Below are positions 1 to 7,459 of a stretch of 47,897 nt of DNA, one piece after another (within the stretch, counting starts at the first letter, position 1; each line of letters starts with the position of its first letter). This DNA comes from Desulfurobacteriaceae bacterium (GTDB taxonomy: Bacteria; Aquificota; Aquificia; Desulfurobacteriales; Desulfurobacteriaceae): assembly GCA_026987115.1 (NCBI GenBank), contig JALSNF010000017.1:1-47897 (forward strand), written 5' to 3'. Position numbers and translations under genes: made by a program. The notes under the pieces are model-generated. The model was not told the DNA's origin. It did not search any database and saw only the letters and a program-made list of their open reading frames with translations.

Positions 1-623
1 TCGTTGCCGTAGGGGCTTTAAAAGAAAAGAAAATCCCCTTTTCTTCGGAGAAGGTAATCTATCCCCTTGCGTTTTTAAGGGAACCTCCTCCTTTAAAAGG
101 AAAGAGAGTGTTAATTATAGGTGCCGGAGATACGGCTTTTGACGTTGCAAGGCTTACAGTTAGGCTCGGAGGGGAGGCCAAAGTCGTTTATAGGGGAAGT
201 AAGAGAGGGATAAGGGCTCTAAAGAGAGAAATTGAGGCGGCAGTTAGAGAAGGAGTTGAAGTTATAACCGACTGCTCAATAGTTGACTTGAGCTTGGAAT
301 TTGCGACCCTTACCTGTGGAGAGTTTAGCTACGATTACTTGGTTCCTGCTGTTGGCTTTGAAGTTGACAGGGAGCTAATAGAGAAGATTAGTGGAGACTT
401 TATTACCGGAGATTCTCTAACGGGTATGACTACTGCAGTTGAAGCTATAGGAAGGGCAAGGATAACCGCTTATGAGGTTTTAAAGGAACTGGGACTTGGT
501 AAAAGAGCTTGGTTCATGGAAGACTTTTACCACGGGAAACCGAATTTTAAGGCTTCTTCGTCCTCTTTCGTGGTTTCTGAAAGTTCCTTGTGCGAGCACT
601 GTGGCTTGAAGGTAAAAAGTTAG
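1..623 (+). CDS. NAD(P)/FAD-dependent oxidoreductase, GltD-like, C-terminal part (cut by left edge)
   Basis: The frame is open from base 3 to the TAG at 621-623, so this is the C-terminal part of a gene that begins outside the window; the internal GTG at 108 is not its start. A second Rossmann motif (IIGAGDTAFDVARL), followed by VVYRGSKRGIRALKREIEAA, matches the NAD(P)H-binding half of the glutamate synthase small subunit/thioredoxin reductase-like family, where a positively charged stretch after the dinucleotide motif contacts NADPH. The motif GDSLTGMTTAVEAIGRAR near the end is the usual FAD-contacting segment of this family. The tail carries a C-x-x-C pair (CEHCG), possibly metal or redox related. 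Family placement is firm; the electron partner is unknown without the N-terminus. Confidence 0.8.
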   Translation, partial: VAVGALKEKKIPFSSEKVIYPLAFLREPPPLKGKRVLIIGAGDTAFDVARLTVRLGGEAKVVYRGSKRGIRALKREIEAAVREGVEVITDCSIVDLSLEFATLTCGEFSYDYLVPAVGFEVDRELIEKISGDFITGDSLTGMTTAVEAIGRARITAYEVLKELGLGKRAWFMEDFYHGKPNFKASSSSFVVSESSLCEHCGLKVKS

Positions 624-682
624 TAGCACTTAATAATCTAAGGTATTAAATTTTATTACACACTTTACTAGGGGACTTTAAC

Positions 683-1087
683 ATGGCTAAGAAGAGGGAA
701 CTTGCTCCCAGACTTGAAGATTACCTTGAAACTATATACCTCCTTGAGAAGAAGAATAAGGTTGCAAGGGTTAAAGACATAGCCGCTGCCAGGAACGTTA
801 AAATGCCTACCGTTTCTGAAGTTTTAAGGCGTTTAACGGAGAAGGGCTACATAACCTATCAGCCTTACGGCTTTGTTATGACTACCGAGAAGGGAAAGAA
901 GTACGCACGGGAGCTCTACAGTAAACACAAGGTTCTTTTCACTTTCCTTAAAGACATTCTCGGCCTTTCCCCCTCTAAAGCTGAAGAAGAGGGTTGTATG
1001 ATTGAACACTTCCTTTCAATTGAAACGGTAGAGAGATTAAAAGAGCTAACCGAGAAGTTAAAGGAAATTGGTTTTAGACTGGAGTAA
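683..1087 (+). CDS. DtxR/MntR-family metal-dependent transcriptional regulator
   Basis: This 134-residue protein has the typical DtxR-family opening (LEDYLETIYLL, residues 11-21), a winged helix (about 25-70) and the metal-binding dimerisation helices (about 75-134). It has no C-terminal SH3-like domain, so its length is like MntR (about 140) rather than DtxR/IdeR (about 230). Candidate metal ligands are D13, E16, H82, C105, E108 and H109. The C-x-x-E-H arrangement (105-109) resembles iron-sensing DtxR, whereas Asp at residue 13 resembles manganese-sensing MntR, so the metal cannot be assigned. Start is ATG after AGGGGA. Only 2 bp separate it from the radical SAM gene downstream, so it is probably co-transcribed with the mqnE pair and may regulate it or a metal transporter elsewhere. 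Confidence 0.88.
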   Translation: MAKKRELAPRLEDYLETIYLLEKKNKVARVKDIAAARNVKMPTVSEVLRRLTEKGYITYQPYGFVMTTEKGKKYARELYSKHKVLFTFLKDILGLSPSKAEEEGCMIEHFLSIETVERLKELTEKLKEIGFRLE

Positions 1088-1089
1088 GT

Positions 1090-2193
1090 ATGGAAGGAAT
1101 AGACCTAAGGCTCGTTGAGGATAAAAATCTTCTGCCTGTCGTTGAAAAGGTTTTAGAGGGTCAAAGGCTTTGTTTTGAAGACGGAGTTAGGCTCTTTAAA
1201 AGTAATGACATCCTTACAATTGGGAAGTTGGCGGAGCTCTTCAATAGGAAGAAAAACGGGAAGCTCGTTTACTTTACTGTGAACAGGCACTTAAACTTAA
1301 CCAACCTGTGCGTTGGAACCTGTAAGTTCTGCGCTTTCAGGAAGAGGAGAGGTGAGGAAGGAGCATACGAGCTTACCGTTGAGGATGTAGTTGAAAAGCT
1401 GAAAGAGAGTAAAGGAGTTAGAGAAGTTCACGTAGTTAACGGCCTTCATCCGGACTGGGGGCTTGAAGATTACCTTTCCTTTATAAGGGTAATTAAAAGG
1501 GAGCTCCCTTTTGCCGTCATACAAGCTTTTACAGCTGAAGAGATAGATTACTTCTCAAGGAAAGAAGCCATTTCAGTTGAGGAGGTTTTAAAGGAAGTTA
1601 TTAAGGCAGGGGTGGGAGCTCTTCCGGGAGGAGGGGCTGAGATATTTAACGAAGAGATAAGAAGGGAGCTCTGCCCAGACAAGCTCTCAAGTGAAAAGTA
1701 CCTTTACATTCACAAAGTAGCTCACTCTTACGGTTTAAGGAGCAACGCCTCTATCCTTTACGGCCACGTGGAGACTTACGAAGATAGAGTTGACCACCTG
1801 CTAAGGCTTAGGGAACTTCAAGATGAAACGGGAGGTTTTCTAGCTTTTGTCTCCTTTGCTTACTACCCTAAAAACACCCAGCTAGGAGGAAAGGGAACTA
1901 CTGGCTTTGATGACCTTAAGCTTCTTGCAATCTCAAGGCTTTTACTTGATAATTTTTACCATGTAAGGGCTTTCTGGATTACATTAGGAGAAAAGCTTGC
2001 TCAGGTCTCTTTAAACTTTGGGGTTAGCGACTTTGACGGCACGGTTTTTGAAGAGAGCATAACGAGAAGCGCCGGAGCTCCTGGGAGCTCCTTTCTCCCG
2101 AAAGAGAGGTTTATAAGGTTAATTAAAGAAACGGGAAAAGTTCCCGTTGAAAGGGATACTTTCTATAATCCTATAAAAGTTTATTGGGAGTAG
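1090..2193 (+). CDS. Radical SAM enzyme, aminofutalosine synthase-like paralogue (MqnE family, divergent copy)
   Basis: A 367-residue radical SAM protein of the MqnE/MqnC group. The [4Fe-4S] cluster motif is C74-x3-C78-x2-C81 (NLCVGTCKFCAF). Family landmarks follow: a GLHPDW segment, LPGGGAEIFNEEIR, LCPDKLS, NASILYGHVET and LQDETGGF. These match MqnE, which joins SAM-derived adenosyl radical chemistry to an enolpyruvyl benzoate to form aminofutalosine in menaquinone synthesis. Compared with the next gene it has conspicuous changes: VNGLHPD for VGGLHPD, and AYYPKNT for AFHPLNT after the QDET motif. It may therefore have a changed substrate or be a second isozyme. It sits 2 bp after the metalloregulator, and the next gene starts 5 bp after its stop. 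Confidence 0.75.
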   Translation: MEGIDLRLVEDKNLLPVVEKVLEGQRLCFEDGVRLFKSNDILTIGKLAELFNRKKNGKLVYFTVNRHLNLTNLCVGTCKFCAFRKRRGEEGAYELTVEDVVEKLKESKGVREVHVVNGLHPDWGLEDYLSFIRVIKRELPFAVIQAFTAEEIDYFSRKEAISVEEVLKEVIKAGVGALPGGGAEIFNEEIRRELCPDKLSSEKYLYIHKVAHSYGLRSNASILYGHVETYEDRVDHLLRLRELQDETGGFLAFVSFAYYPKNTQLGGKGTTGFDDLKLLAISRLLLDNFYHVRAFWITLGEKLAQVSLNFGVSDFDGTVFEESITRSAGAPGSSFLPKERFIRLIKETGKVPVERDTFYNPIKVYWE

Positions 2194-2198
2194 GTAAA

Positions 2199-3320
2199 AT
2201 GTCTGTAAATGAGCTTAATCTTTCCCTAATTAAGGATAAAGAGCTTATTCCTATAGCGGAAAAGGTCTTTGAAGGGGAAAGACTCTCCTTTGATGACGGT
2301 TTAAAGCTCTTTAACAGTTTTGACATTCATTCAATAGGGCTTCTTGCAGATTTTGTTTGTCAGAAGAAAAACGGCAATTTTGCCTACTTTAACGTTAATG
2401 TTCACATTACGCCCACCAATATATGCGTCGGAACTTGTAAATTCTGTGCTTTTAAGAAGAGAAAAGGTGATAAAGGAGCTTATGAGCTTTCCGTTGACGA
2501 GATTATCCGTAAAATCCGCAAATATATGTCTGAGAATCCAAGTCTCACTGAAGTTCACATAGTTGGGGGGCTTCATCCTGACTGGGATTTTGAAGATTAC
2601 CTGCTGATAGTAAAGGCTGTGAAGGAAGAGTTTCCTAACATACACATTAAAGCTTTTACTGCCGAAGAGATAGTTTATATGGCTAAGAAAAGCGGTCTTT
2701 CCGTTAAGGATGTCTTGGAAAGGTTAATAGAGGCTGGCCTAGGTTCTCTGCCTGGTGGTGGAGGAGAGATTTTTAACCCTGAGGTGAGGAATAGGATATG
2801 TCCCGATAAGATTTCCGGGGAAGAGTACTTACGAGTTCACAAAATCGCTCACGGTTTAGGTCTTAAAACTAACGCTACTATGCTTTTTGGCCACATAGAA
2901 AGTTATGAAGATAGAATTCAACACCTTATCTTGCTTAGGGAAGCTCAAGACGAAACCAATGGGTTTCAGACTTTTATTCCTCTTGCTTTTCACCCGTTAA
3001 ATACTGAAATTCCGGGTGCCAACTATACTACAGGTTTAGACGAGCTTAAAACTATTGCCGTTTCTCGCTTAATTCTTGATAACTTTCCTCACATTAAGGC
3101 GTATTGGATAATGTTAGGAGAGAAAGTTGCTCAGATTTCCCTGCGTTTTGGAGCGGACGATATAGACGGAACGGTCGTTGAGGAGGACATAACCAGGGCT
3201 GCTGGGGCCACGGCTGGGCAGTTTATATCTAAAGGCAGGTTAATTAGGTTAATAAAAGAGGTTGGTAAAGTTCCCGTTGAGAGGGATACTCTCTATAATG
3301 TTTTAAAGGTTTATTCTTAG
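2199..3320 (+). CDS. mqnE: Aminofutalosine synthase
   Basis: A 373-residue radical SAM enzyme carrying the complete MqnE signature: cluster cysteines C76-x3-C80-x2-C83 (NICVGTCKFCAF), EVHIVGGLHPDW, IKAFTAEEI, LPGGGGEIFNPEVR, ICPDKIS, NATMLFGHIES, QDETNGFQTFIPLAFHP and AYWIMLGEKVAQI. In the futalosine pathway it makes aminofutalosine from the 3-enolpyruvyl benzoate intermediate and SAM, leading to menaquinone. I prefer ATG at 2199 over the in-frame TTG at 2184 because GGGAG at 2186-2190 is well placed for it. It is tandem to a diverged paralogue. No other mqn genes lie in the window, so the rest of the pathway must be elsewhere. Confidence 0.88.
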   Translation: MSVNELNLSLIKDKELIPIAEKVFEGERLSFDDGLKLFNSFDIHSIGLLADFVCQKKNGNFAYFNVNVHITPTNICVGTCKFCAFKKRKGDKGAYELSVDEIIRKIRKYMSENPSLTEVHIVGGLHPDWDFEDYLLIVKAVKEEFPNIHIKAFTAEEIVYMAKKSGLSVKDVLERLIEAGLGSLPGGGGEIFNPEVRNRICPDKISGEEYLRVHKIAHGLGLKTNATMLFGHIESYEDRIQHLILLREAQDETNGFQTFIPLAFHPLNTEIPGANYTTGLDELKTIAVSRLILDNFPHIKAYWIMLGEKVAQISLRFGADDIDGTVVEEDITRAAGATAGQFISKGRLIRLIKEVGKVPVERDTLYNVLKVYS

Positions 3321-3329
3321 GGAGGGATT

Positions 3330-3443
3330 ATGAATGAGAATGAGATTCTTGGTATTTTCGTGACTCTCGTTGCGATTCTTCTTCCTCTTTCCTTTGCTGT
3401 TCTTGCTTGGAAGCACACTTTGAAAGAGAAAAAGAAGGAGTAG
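3330..3443 (+). CDS. 37-residue single-pass membrane microprotein
   Basis: A short ORF (ATG at 3330, TAG at 3441) directly behind mqnE, with a strong ribosome site GGAGGG at 3321-3326. The product starts with acidic MNENE, has one hydrophobic segment of about 21 residues (ILGIFVTLVAILLPLSFAVL), then a lysine-rich tail ending HTLKEKKKE, which predicts N-out/C-in topology by the positive-inside rule. It begins 9 bp after the mqnE stop, so it is likely in the same operon. I cannot name the family. Small accessory subunits of membrane complexes or transporters look like this, but nothing identifies a partner. The SD, spacing and clear membrane design argue for a real gene. Confidence 0.6.
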   Translation: MNENEILGIFVTLVAILLPLSFAVLAWKHTLKEKKKE

Positions 3444-3526
3444 TTTTGGTTGGGAGGGAGGGAAGAGTTTGCACTGTTGTTTGCTTGTTAATTAACCGTA
3501 AAATTTTCTGGTAAATAAATAATCTA

Positions 3527-3555
3527 TGGACAAAAAGATAGAAACACTCTATAAT
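3527..3555 (+). promoter_or_regulatory. Sigma-70-type promoter of the ppsA/glucan operon
   Basis: TGGACA at 3527-3532 (five of six matches to TTGACA), a 17-bp spacer, and a perfect TATAAT at 3550-3555. Transcription would start near 3562, about 22 bases before the ppsA ATG at 3584. This is the clearest promoter in the window and the likely start of the operon that runs to about 20.5 kb. Confidence 0.75.
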
Positions 3556-3561
3556 AGAGTG
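3545..3561. promoter_or_regulatory. Perfect palindrome over the -10 box, candidate operator
   Basis: CACTCTAT-A-ATAGAGTG: two perfect 8-base arms around one central base (3553), covering the whole TATAAT box. A dimeric regulator bound here would block RNA polymerase, so it is a candidate repressor operator controlling ppsA and the glucan genes. The palindrome is seen directly; its role is inference. A weak alternative is a chance extension of the self-complementary TATA sequence, but the arms extend well past it. Confidence 0.5.
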
Positions 3562-3583
3562 AAAAGGGAATCTGGAGGGAGAG

Positions 3584-6010
3584 ATGGAAAAGCTGGTTCT
3601 ATGGCTTGAAGAAGTAGGAATTGAAGATGTACCCCTTGTCGGAGGCAAAAACGCGTCCTTAGGGGAAATGAAAAAACACCTTGAACCTAAAGGAGTGAAA
3701 ATACCGGATGGTTTCGTTATAACAGCAAACGCTTACAGGTACTTTATAAAGTTTAACAATTTAGAAGAAAAAATAAGGGAAATTCTAAAGGGACTTGATA
3801 TTAGCGATATAGAGGAGCTCCACAGAAGAGGAGAGAAGATAAGGGAACTAATAAAAAGCGGTAAGTTCCCGGAAAAGCTAAAGGAATTAATAAAAAATTA
3901 CTACAGAGAGTTATCAAAGAAATTTAATACTGAAAATGTAGATGTTGCCGTAAGGTCCTCTGCAACAGCTGAAGACCTCCCCAACGCCTCATTTGCAGGA
4001 CAACAGGAAACCTACCTTAACGTAAGGGGAATTGAAAACCTACTAAACGCAGTCAAGAAGTGCTTTGCCTCTCTTTTTACCGACAGGGCCATCTCCTACA
4101 GGGAAAACTTTGGTTTTGACCACTTTAAAGTGGCACTTGCAGTTGGCGTTCAGAAAATGGTTAGGTCAGACCTTGCTTCCTCTGGAGTAGGTTTCTCAAT
4201 TGACACAGAGAGCGGTTTTAAAAACGTGGTTCTAATTACCGGCTCTTACGGACTTGGTGAAATGGTAGTTAAGGGAGCAGTAACTCCTGATGAGTGGCTC
4301 GTTTTTAAACCCACCCTTAAAGAAGGCTACAAGGCCATAATTGAGAAAAAGCTCGGAGAGAAGAACTACAAAATGATTTATGGGGAATCGGAGAAAGAGC
4401 CTGTCAAGGTGGTTCCCGTTCCCATTGCAGACAGGGAAAAGTTCTGCCTTACAGACGAGGAAGTATTAAAGCTTGCCAACTGGATATGTGAGATTGAAGA
4501 GTACTATTCAGCTAAAAACGGAAGGTGGACCCCTATGGACGTTGAGTGGGCAAAGGACGGCGAACAAAACCAACTTTACATAGTTCAAGCTAGGCCGGAA
4601 ACGGTCCATTCCAGAAAAGACTACACGAAACTAACAGTTTACAAAGTTGTAGAGCCAATTAAGGAAAGGAAGAAAAAAGTACTAATAACGGGAATTGCCG
4701 TAGGAAGGAAAATAGCAGAGGGGAAGGTAAAAGTCTTAATGTCCGTAGAGGAGGCAGAGAGGTTTAACGAGGGGGACGTTTTAGTAACAGACATGACCGA
4801 CCCAGACTGGGAACCGATAATGAAAAAGGCATCGGCAATAATAACAAACAGAGGAGGAAGAACCTGCCACGCTGCAATAGTTGCAAGGGAGTTAGGAGTT
4901 CCGGCAGTAGTTGGAACAGGAAACGCAACTGAGGTTTTAAAGGAAGGAGAGCTGGTTACCGTCTCCTGTGCAGAAGGAGAGGTAGGTTATGTTTACAAAG
5001 GGAAAATTAAGTATAAAGTTGAAAAGGTTGACATAAATAAGCTCCCTAAACCGAAAACTCCAATAATGTTTAACATTGCAACTCCTGAAGGAGCCTTTGA
5101 CCTTTCATTTCTGCCAAACAGCGGAGTAGGACTTGCAAGGGAAGAGTTCATAATTAACAACTACATTGGAATTCACCCTAACGCCCTTATTAGGTTTGAA
5201 GAGGTAAAAGAAAAAGCACCCGAAATTGCCCAAGAGATAGAAAAGAAAACTAAAGGCTACAAAGACAAAAAAGAGTTTTACATTGAAAAGTTGGCCTTTG
5301 GAATAGGGAAAATTGCTGCTGCTTTCTACCCTAAACCTGTTATAGTAAGGTTTTCTGACTTTAAATCAAACGAATATGCCAACTTACTGGGAGGGAAGCT
5401 CTTTGAACCTAAAGAAGAAAACCCAATGTTAGGGTGGAGGGGAGCTTCAAGGTACTACTCAGAAGAGTTTAAAGAGGCTTTCGGTTTAGAGTGTTTGGCA
5501 ATTAAAAAGGTTAGAGAAGAAATGGGACTTACAAATGTCATAGTGATGGTTCCCTTCTGTAGAACTCCCAAGGAGGGAGAGAAAGTTGAGAAAGTTATGG
5601 AAGAATACGGGCTAAGAAGGGGAGAAAAGGGACTAAAGGTTTACGTTATGTGTGAAATACCCTCAAACGTCATCCTATTTGAGGAGTTTGCGAAACTATT
5701 TGACGGTTTTTCAATTGGTTCAAACGACCTTACCCAGTTAACTTTGGGAGTTGACAGGGACTCTTCTCTGGTTTCCCACATTTACGACGAGAGGAACGAG
5801 GCCGTCAAGTGGATGGTTGCAAGGGCCATTGAGAAAGGGAAAGAGACAGGAAGGAAAGTAGGAATATGCGGACAAGCTCCTTCAGACCATCCAGACTTCG
5901 CTCAATTTATAGTTGAAAAGGGAATTGACACCATATCAATAAACCCAGACTCCCTCTTAGAAGTTATAAGAGCCGTTTACGAAATTGAGGAGAAACTGGG
6001 GCTTCATTAG
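3584..6010 (+). CDS. ppsA: Phosphoenolpyruvate synthase (pyruvate, water dikinase)
   Basis: An 808-residue protein (E. coli PpsA is 792) converting pyruvate, ATP and water to PEP, AMP and phosphate, the entry step to gluconeogenesis from pyruvate. The N-terminal ATP-grasp domain starts VPLVGGKNASLGEM and includes RSSATAEDLPNASFAGQQE. The swivelling phosphohistidine domain has GGRTCHAAIVARELG with catalytic H429. The C-terminal TIM-barrel PEP/pyruvate domain contains FSIGSNDLTQLTLGVDRD and ends with GICGQAPSDHP. All hallmarks are intact. Start is ATG after GGAGGGAGAG. It is the first gene after the strong promoter and palindrome, placing carbon flow from pyruvate at the head of an operon for glucan synthesis. 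Confidence 0.97.
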   Translation: MEKLVLWLEEVGIEDVPLVGGKNASLGEMKKHLEPKGVKIPDGFVITANAYRYFIKFNNLEEKIREILKGLDISDIEELHRRGEKIRELIKSGKFPEKLKELIKNYYRELSKKFNTENVDVAVRSSATAEDLPNASFAGQQETYLNVRGIENLLNAVKKCFASLFTDRAISYRENFGFDHFKVALAVGVQKMVRSDLASSGVGFSIDTESGFKNVVLITGSYGLGEMVVKGAVTPDEWLVFKPTLKEGYKAIIEKKLGEKNYKMIYGESEKEPVKVVPVPIADREKFCLTDEEVLKLANWICEIEEYYSAKNGRWTPMDVEWAKDGEQNQLYIVQARPETVHSRKDYTKLTVYKVVEPIKERKKKVLITGIAVGRKIAEGKVKVLMSVEEAERFNEGDVLVTDMTDPDWEPIMKKASAIITNRGGRTCHAAIVARELGVPAVVGTGNATEVLKEGELVTVSCAEGEVGYVYKGKIKYKVEKVDINKLPKPKTPIMFNIATPEGAFDLSFLPNSGVGLAREEFIINNYIGIHPNALIRFEEVKEKAPEIAQEIEKKTKGYKDKKEFYIEKLAFGIGKIAAAFYPKPVIVRFSDFKSNEYANLLGGKLFEPKEENPMLGWRGASRYYSEEFKEAFGLECLAIKKVREEMGLTNVIVMVPFCRTPKEGEKVEKVMEEYGLRRGEKGLKVYVMCEIPSNVILFEEFAKLFDGFSIGSNDLTQLTLGVDRDSSLVSHIYDERNEAVKWMVARAIEKGKETGRKVGICGQAPSDHPDFAQFIVEKGIDTISINPDSLLEVIRAVYEIEEKLGLH

Positions 6011-6030
6011 GTAAATAAGAGGAGGGAGAG

Positions 6031-6225
6031 ATGAAAAAGGACGTTTCACCGGAAGTTTTAAGGAAAGCTATAGAGACTTTCTCCCTTACAAGGTATGAAA
6101 ACGTGATTTTGACTCCCCACAACGCTTACAATACAGAAGAAGCCGTCATGAGGATAGTCATTAAAACTGTTGAAAACATAAAGAGGTTTAAGAAAGAGGG
6201 AAGATGTAAATATCCGGTAGTATAG
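6031..6225 (+). CDS. 64-residue fragment of a D-isomer 2-hydroxyacid dehydrogenase C-terminus
   Basis: The short product matches only the last part of D-lactate/2-hydroxyacid dehydrogenases: ENVILTPHNAYNTEEAVMRI contains the family's P-H-x-A-x-x-T segment with the catalytic histidine, followed by the closing helix (TVENIKRF). The NAD-binding Rossmann domain and the catalytic Arg and Glu are missing, so it cannot be an active dehydrogenase alone. It still has an intact frame and a perfect leader (GGAGGGAGAG directly before ATG, identical to that of ppsA), 20 bp after ppsA and 10 bp before pgi. It may be a translated relic of a once full-length operon gene, or a repurposed small protein. Confidence 0.6.
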   Translation: MKKDVSPEVLRKAIETFSLTRYENVILTPHNAYNTEEAVMRIVIKTVENIKRFKKEGRCKYPVV

Positions 6226-6235
6226 GGAGAAAGCA

Positions 6236-7459
6236 ATGAAGTTTAACTTCTCAGAGAGTGGTTTTTCTGAAAATCAACTTTTAAAGGAAACAGAGAAAAT
6301 AGGGGCAAAGGAGCTCGTTAAAAAGGAGGAAATGCCTTTTATAGAGCTCCCCAAACCTAACGAGCTAAGAAAAATAGAGGAAGCGGCAAAGCTTTTAAGG
6401 GAAGAAAGCGAAAAGCTCGTAGTAGTGGGAATGGGAGGCTCAATTAACGGAACAATAGCCCTCCATAAAGCTTTAAGGTGGAACAGCAGAGAGCTCCTCT
6501 TTATAGACAACATAGACCCTGAACTTGTAGAAAACGTTTTACAGGAAAGTAAAAACGCTTCTTTTGCCTTTATAAGCAAGTCAGGCAGGACTTTAGAAAC
6601 AGTAAGCGTTATGAACCTCGTATTTCAAAAACTCAGAGAACATAACACTCCTATTCATAAAAAGTGCCTATTTATAGGAGACAGGGGAAATCCTTTTGAA
6701 GAGGTTGCAAAGGAAACTGGAGCTCCCTTTTTACCTATACCCAAAGAGGTAGGAGGGAGGTTTTCCGTTTTTACCGCCGTAAGCCTCCTTCCGGGAGCCT
6801 TTGCCGGATACGACCTAGAGAGCCTTTTAGAAGGAGCAAGAAGAGCCGTAAATTCCCCAGAAGGGGCACTTTTACTGGCAGCTTTTAAGTACCTCTCTTA
6901 CAGAGAGGGGAAGAAAATAGCCGTAATGATGCCCTACTCAAGCTACCTTTCAGGGTTTATCAGGTGGTACGAACAACTCTGGAGCGAGTCTTTAGGGAAA
7001 GAGGGTAAAGGTCAAACTCCTTTAGGAGCGGTGGGCACTTCAAGTCAGCACTCCTTACTTCAGCTCTTCCTTGACGGCCCCGAAGACAAACTCTATCAAC
7101 TTGTAAGGGTAAAAAGGTTTAGGAAAGACGAAACAGTTAAGGAAGGTTTGGTATTAAGCTACCTTAAAGGAAAGAAAATAAGCCAAGTGTTTAACGCTGA
7201 GTTTGAAGGGACCTTTAGAGCTCTGGCAAAGAAAGGTAAGCCCGTAGTAGTGATAGAGCTTGAAGAGCTCAAAGAGGAGGAAATGGGAGAGCTCCTTATG
7301 AGCTACATGATAGCAACAATAGCCATGGGGAAACTCATGGGAGTAAACCCTTACGGGCAAGAGGCAGTTGAACTTGGAAAGAGGATTACCAAAGAGGTCT
7401 TAAAAGGAGGGAGAGATGGAGAAGATTTGCAACGAGGAGGAACTTTTACGGATAAATAA
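6236..7459 (+). CDS. pgi: Glucose-6-phosphate isomerase
   Basis: A 407-residue phosphoglucose isomerase interconverting fructose-6-phosphate and glucose-6-phosphate. Landmarks are the sugar-phosphate-binding SIS region (VVVGMGGSINGT, then FISKSGRTLET), the central signature WYEQLWSESLGKEGKGQTPLGAVG containing the catalytic glutamate, and TSSQHSLLQLFLDGP with the ring-opening histidine. It is shorter than the E. coli enzyme (about 550) but typical of thermophile and Gram-positive forms. The last 44 bases overlap the start of the next gene and contain its ribosome site, so the Gly/Arg-rich final residues are probably dispensable. It links gluconeogenesis from ppsA to the sugar nucleotide step. 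Confidence 0.94.
   Translation: MKFNFSESGFSENQLLKETEKIGAKELVKKEEMPFIELPKPNELRKIEEAAKLLREESEKLVVVGMGGSINGTIALHKALRWNSRELLFIDNIDPELVENVLQESKNASFAFISKSGRTLETVSVMNLVFQKLREHNTPIHKKCLFIGDRGNPFEEVAKETGAPFLPIPKEVGGRFSVFTAVSLLPGAFAGYDLESLLEGARRAVNSPEGALLLAAFKYLSYREGKKIAVMMPYSSYLSGFIRWYEQLWSESLGKEGKGQTPLGAVGTSSQHSLLQLFLDGPEDKLYQLVRVKRFRKDETVKEGLVLSYLKGKKISQVFNAEFEGTFRALAKKGKPVVVIELEELKEEEMGELLMSYMIATIAMGKLMGVNPYGQEAVELGKRITKEVLKGGRDGEDLQRGGTFTDK

Noticed and set aside
3328-3648. 106-residue reverse-strand ORF over the mqnE/ppsA gap
   Set aside because: Low-complexity Ser/Thr-rich product, antisense to a microprotein, the promoter and the start of ppsA; no ribosome site and no family features.
6274-6579. 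Reverse-strand ORFs inside pgi, RNR, thiL and others
   Set aside because: Shadows of Lys/Glu-rich coding sequence, giving Ser/Leu/Phe-rich products without motifs or ribosome sites.
7416-7459. Frameshift at the end of pgi
   Set aside because: The Gly/Arg-rich tail is just overlap with the cfa start; the PGI fold is complete before it and the frame is intact.
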